Shown here: positions 62,825-64,000 of the stretch, piece by piece
Layout of the letters: the number at the start of each line of letters is the position of its first letter
How positions within the stretch are numbered: position 1 is the first letter of the stretch
Assembly (NCBI RefSeq): GCF_020524885.1
Contig: NZ_JAIVKJ010000001.1
Coordinates: 124,001-188,000 of the forward strand
Direction: 5' to 3'
DNA from: Microbulbifer elongatus
GTDB lineage: Bacteria > Pseudomonadota > Gammaproteobacteria > Pseudomonadales > Cellvibrionaceae
DNA length: 64,000 bases
Translations under genes and position numbers: made by a program
The notes under the pieces: model-generated
What the model saw: the letters and a program-made list of their open reading frames with translations, nothing else
Database searches by the model: none
Told to the model about the DNA's origin: nothing

Positions 62825-64000
62825 ATGATTAAAAATGCGACTAAGGCTGTATTTAATCTGAAAATGCTGGCGCCGATTGCGGCGGCGGTCATCAGTGTGA
62901 ACGCCGGTGCACAGCAATCTGTTGAACAATCTGTTGTACAAAAGGCGTCGGAGAAACAAGGCGAGCTGATGGAGACCATCGTGGTCACCGCACAGGCCGC
63001 TAACGCCCGCAGTGACATCGAGCGCCAGCGTGAATCCAACAAGGTGGTCGCAGTACAGACCTCCGAAGCCATCGGCGAACTGCCTGACGCCAACGTAACC
63101 GAAGCCCTGCAGCGTATGGCTGGTGTCTTCATTGCCCGCGACCAGGGTGAAGGCCGTTTCGTGGGCGTACGGGGGATCGACCCCAACCTGAACGCTTCCA
63201 CCATCAATGGCATGAGCCTGCCGGCGCCGGAAACCGACAGCCGCGCGGTAGCCCTGGACGTTATCCCATCCGACCTGCTGGCCAGCCTGGAAGTGTTCAA
63301 AACCCTGACACCGGATATGAGTGCCGATTCCATTGGTGGCGCCATCGAGATCAAAAGTATCAACGCTCTGGATTACGATGGTCAGACCTACAAAGTGTCG
63401 GTAGAAAACGGCTACGGCGAACTGCAGGGTGAAAACAGCCCGAAAATTGCCGGTACCTATACCAACAAAATTGACCTGAACGGCCGCACTCTTGGTGTTG
63501 CCATCGCCGCTTCTCATCAGCAGCGCAATTTCGGCTCGGAGAACATTGAAACCGACGGCGTATGGGAAGAATTTACCGCGCTGGACGGAAGCGTTGGCAT
63601 CACCGCTGCGGAAATCGAAGAGCGCGACTACACCGTGACCCGTGAACGCACCGGCCTCGCCGCTAACTTCGACCTGGAGGTTACCGAAGGCCACCAGCTT
63701 TACCTGCATAGCCTCTACTCTGATTTTTCCGACGACGAGCAGCGTCAGCGCAATTCCTACAAGCTGGACGAAGAAAATGACGACCCGGATACCGTTTCCA
63801 GCAGTGCTGTGACCTGGTCAGACGCCGCGCTGGAGAAAGAACTGAAAGACCGTTTCGAGGAGCAGGAGATTTTGTCTGTGGTGGCCGGTGGTGCCCACGA
63901 TCTGAATGCCTGGGGTGTGGAGTACGCATTGGGCTACTCCCACGCAGAAGAGTCCGAACCGCACCGTCGCGATACCACCTTCGTTCAGGAAGGGCTGGAG
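62825..64000 (+). CDS. TonB-dependent receptor (3' end outside window)
   Basis: 392 codons are visible from the ATG at 62825 (GGGACGGGGAAT upstream), with the frame open to the window edge. Signal peptide (about 1-30, ending N-A-G-A-Q), TonB box M-E-T-I-V-V-T-A (about 52-59), and a plug of the large-receptor type: A-I-G-E-L-P-D-A-N-V-T-E-A-L-Q-R-M, G-V-F-I-A-R-D-Q-G-E-G-R-F-V, V-R-G-I-D-P-N-L-N, L-E-V-F-K-T-L-T-P-D-M and I-G-G-A-I. This form of plug is common in ~900-1000-residue receptors of marine Gammaproteobacteria for sugars, phosphate esters or other organic ligands. Adjacency to phoX hints at organic phosphate compounds; that is inference. Confidence 0.88.
   Translation, partial: MIKNATKAVFNLKMLAPIAAAVISVNAGAQQSVEQSVVQKASEKQGELMETIVVTAQAANARSDIERQRESNKVVAVQTSEAIGELPDANVTEALQRMAGVFIARDQGEGRFVGVRGIDPNLNASTINGMSLPAPETDSRAVALDVIPSDLLASLEVFKTLTPDMSADSIGGAIEIKSINALDYDGQTYKVSVENGYGELQGENSPKIAGTYTNKIDLNGRTLGVAIAASHQQRNFGSENIETDGVWEEFTALDGSVGITAAEIEERDYTVTRERTGLAANFDLEVTEGHQLYLHSLYSDFSDDEQRQRNSYKLDEENDDPDTVSSSAVTWSDAALEKELKDRFEEQEILSVVAGGAHDLNAWGVEYALGYSHAEESEPHRRDTTFVQEGLE

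Noticed and set aside
1..64000. tRNA, rRNA, CRISPR arrays, insertion sequences, prophage
   Set aside because: None recognised on reading both strands; no cloverleaf with a CCA end, no regular spacer-repeat array, no transposase or integrase.

Overview
The window is 64 kb of G+C-rich (roughly 57-58 %) chromosome. It reads like a marine gammaproteobacterium, most likely Microbulbifer or a close relative. This is inferred from the gene set: PPK1, Ppx, AceK, SelO, MsrPQ and ParC of gammaproteobacterial type, an Aquifex-type aconitase, a MvaT/H-NS-like silencer, a PhoX phosphatase beside a TonB-dependent receptor, and poly-serine linkers in a lipoprotein. No rRNA, tRNA, CRISPR array, insertion sequence or prophage was seen. 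Coding density is high, with short convergent or divergent gaps.

Layout. 1-8 kb: the 3' part of a beta-propeller gene, a bactofilin with a perfect CRP-type palindrome upstream, then a tightly packed operon: a duplicated methyltransferase-like protein, a ZorA-like proton channel, a ZorB-like OmpA protein and an unknown zinc-ribbon-like protein. An L,D-transpeptidase follows. 8.7-10.4 kb: a GH13 alpha-glucosidase whose upstream region carries a MalT-box-like sequence. 10.5-16.2 kb: three units of an unrecognised two-gene cassette (called A and B here). One A gene is frameshifted and one is reduced to a 3' stub. The ends are nearly identical in sequence and the middles diverged. 16.2-19 kb: malT, with MalT-box-like sequences upstream. 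19.5-31 kb: mostly small housekeeping or accessory enzymes (alpha/beta-hydrolase-like, GloC, thioesterase, YgjP-type peptidase, VOC, SDR), an SLC13-type transporter, a CBS protein, the MvaT-like protein and a large repeat lipoprotein.

31-46 kb: a TonB-dependent receptor, NADH dehydrogenase II, an oxidoreductase fused to a SelD-like domain that has lost its catalytic and metal-binding residues, a 1822-residue AsmA/DUF748-type envelope protein with twelve cysteine pairs at about 95-residue spacing, an aconitase, and the FetAB exporter. 47-64 kb: parC, a DUF2147 protein behind a perfect inverted repeat, selO-ppx divergent from ppk1 across a Pho-box-like triple repeat, aceK, marC, a 48-residue membrane protein, msrPQ, phoX and the 5' part of a second TonB-dependent receptor.

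Functional themes are phosphate and polyphosphate management (ppk1, ppx, phoX and possibly the last receptor), maltodextrin use (malT plus the glucosidase), envelope maintenance (LDT, AsmA-like, MsrPQ, lipoproteins), and two candidate undescribed systems: the ZorAB-like operon at 2.9-7.5 kb and the A/B cassettes at 10.5-16.2 kb. All family calls come from reading motifs and from memory of the families; no database search was run.
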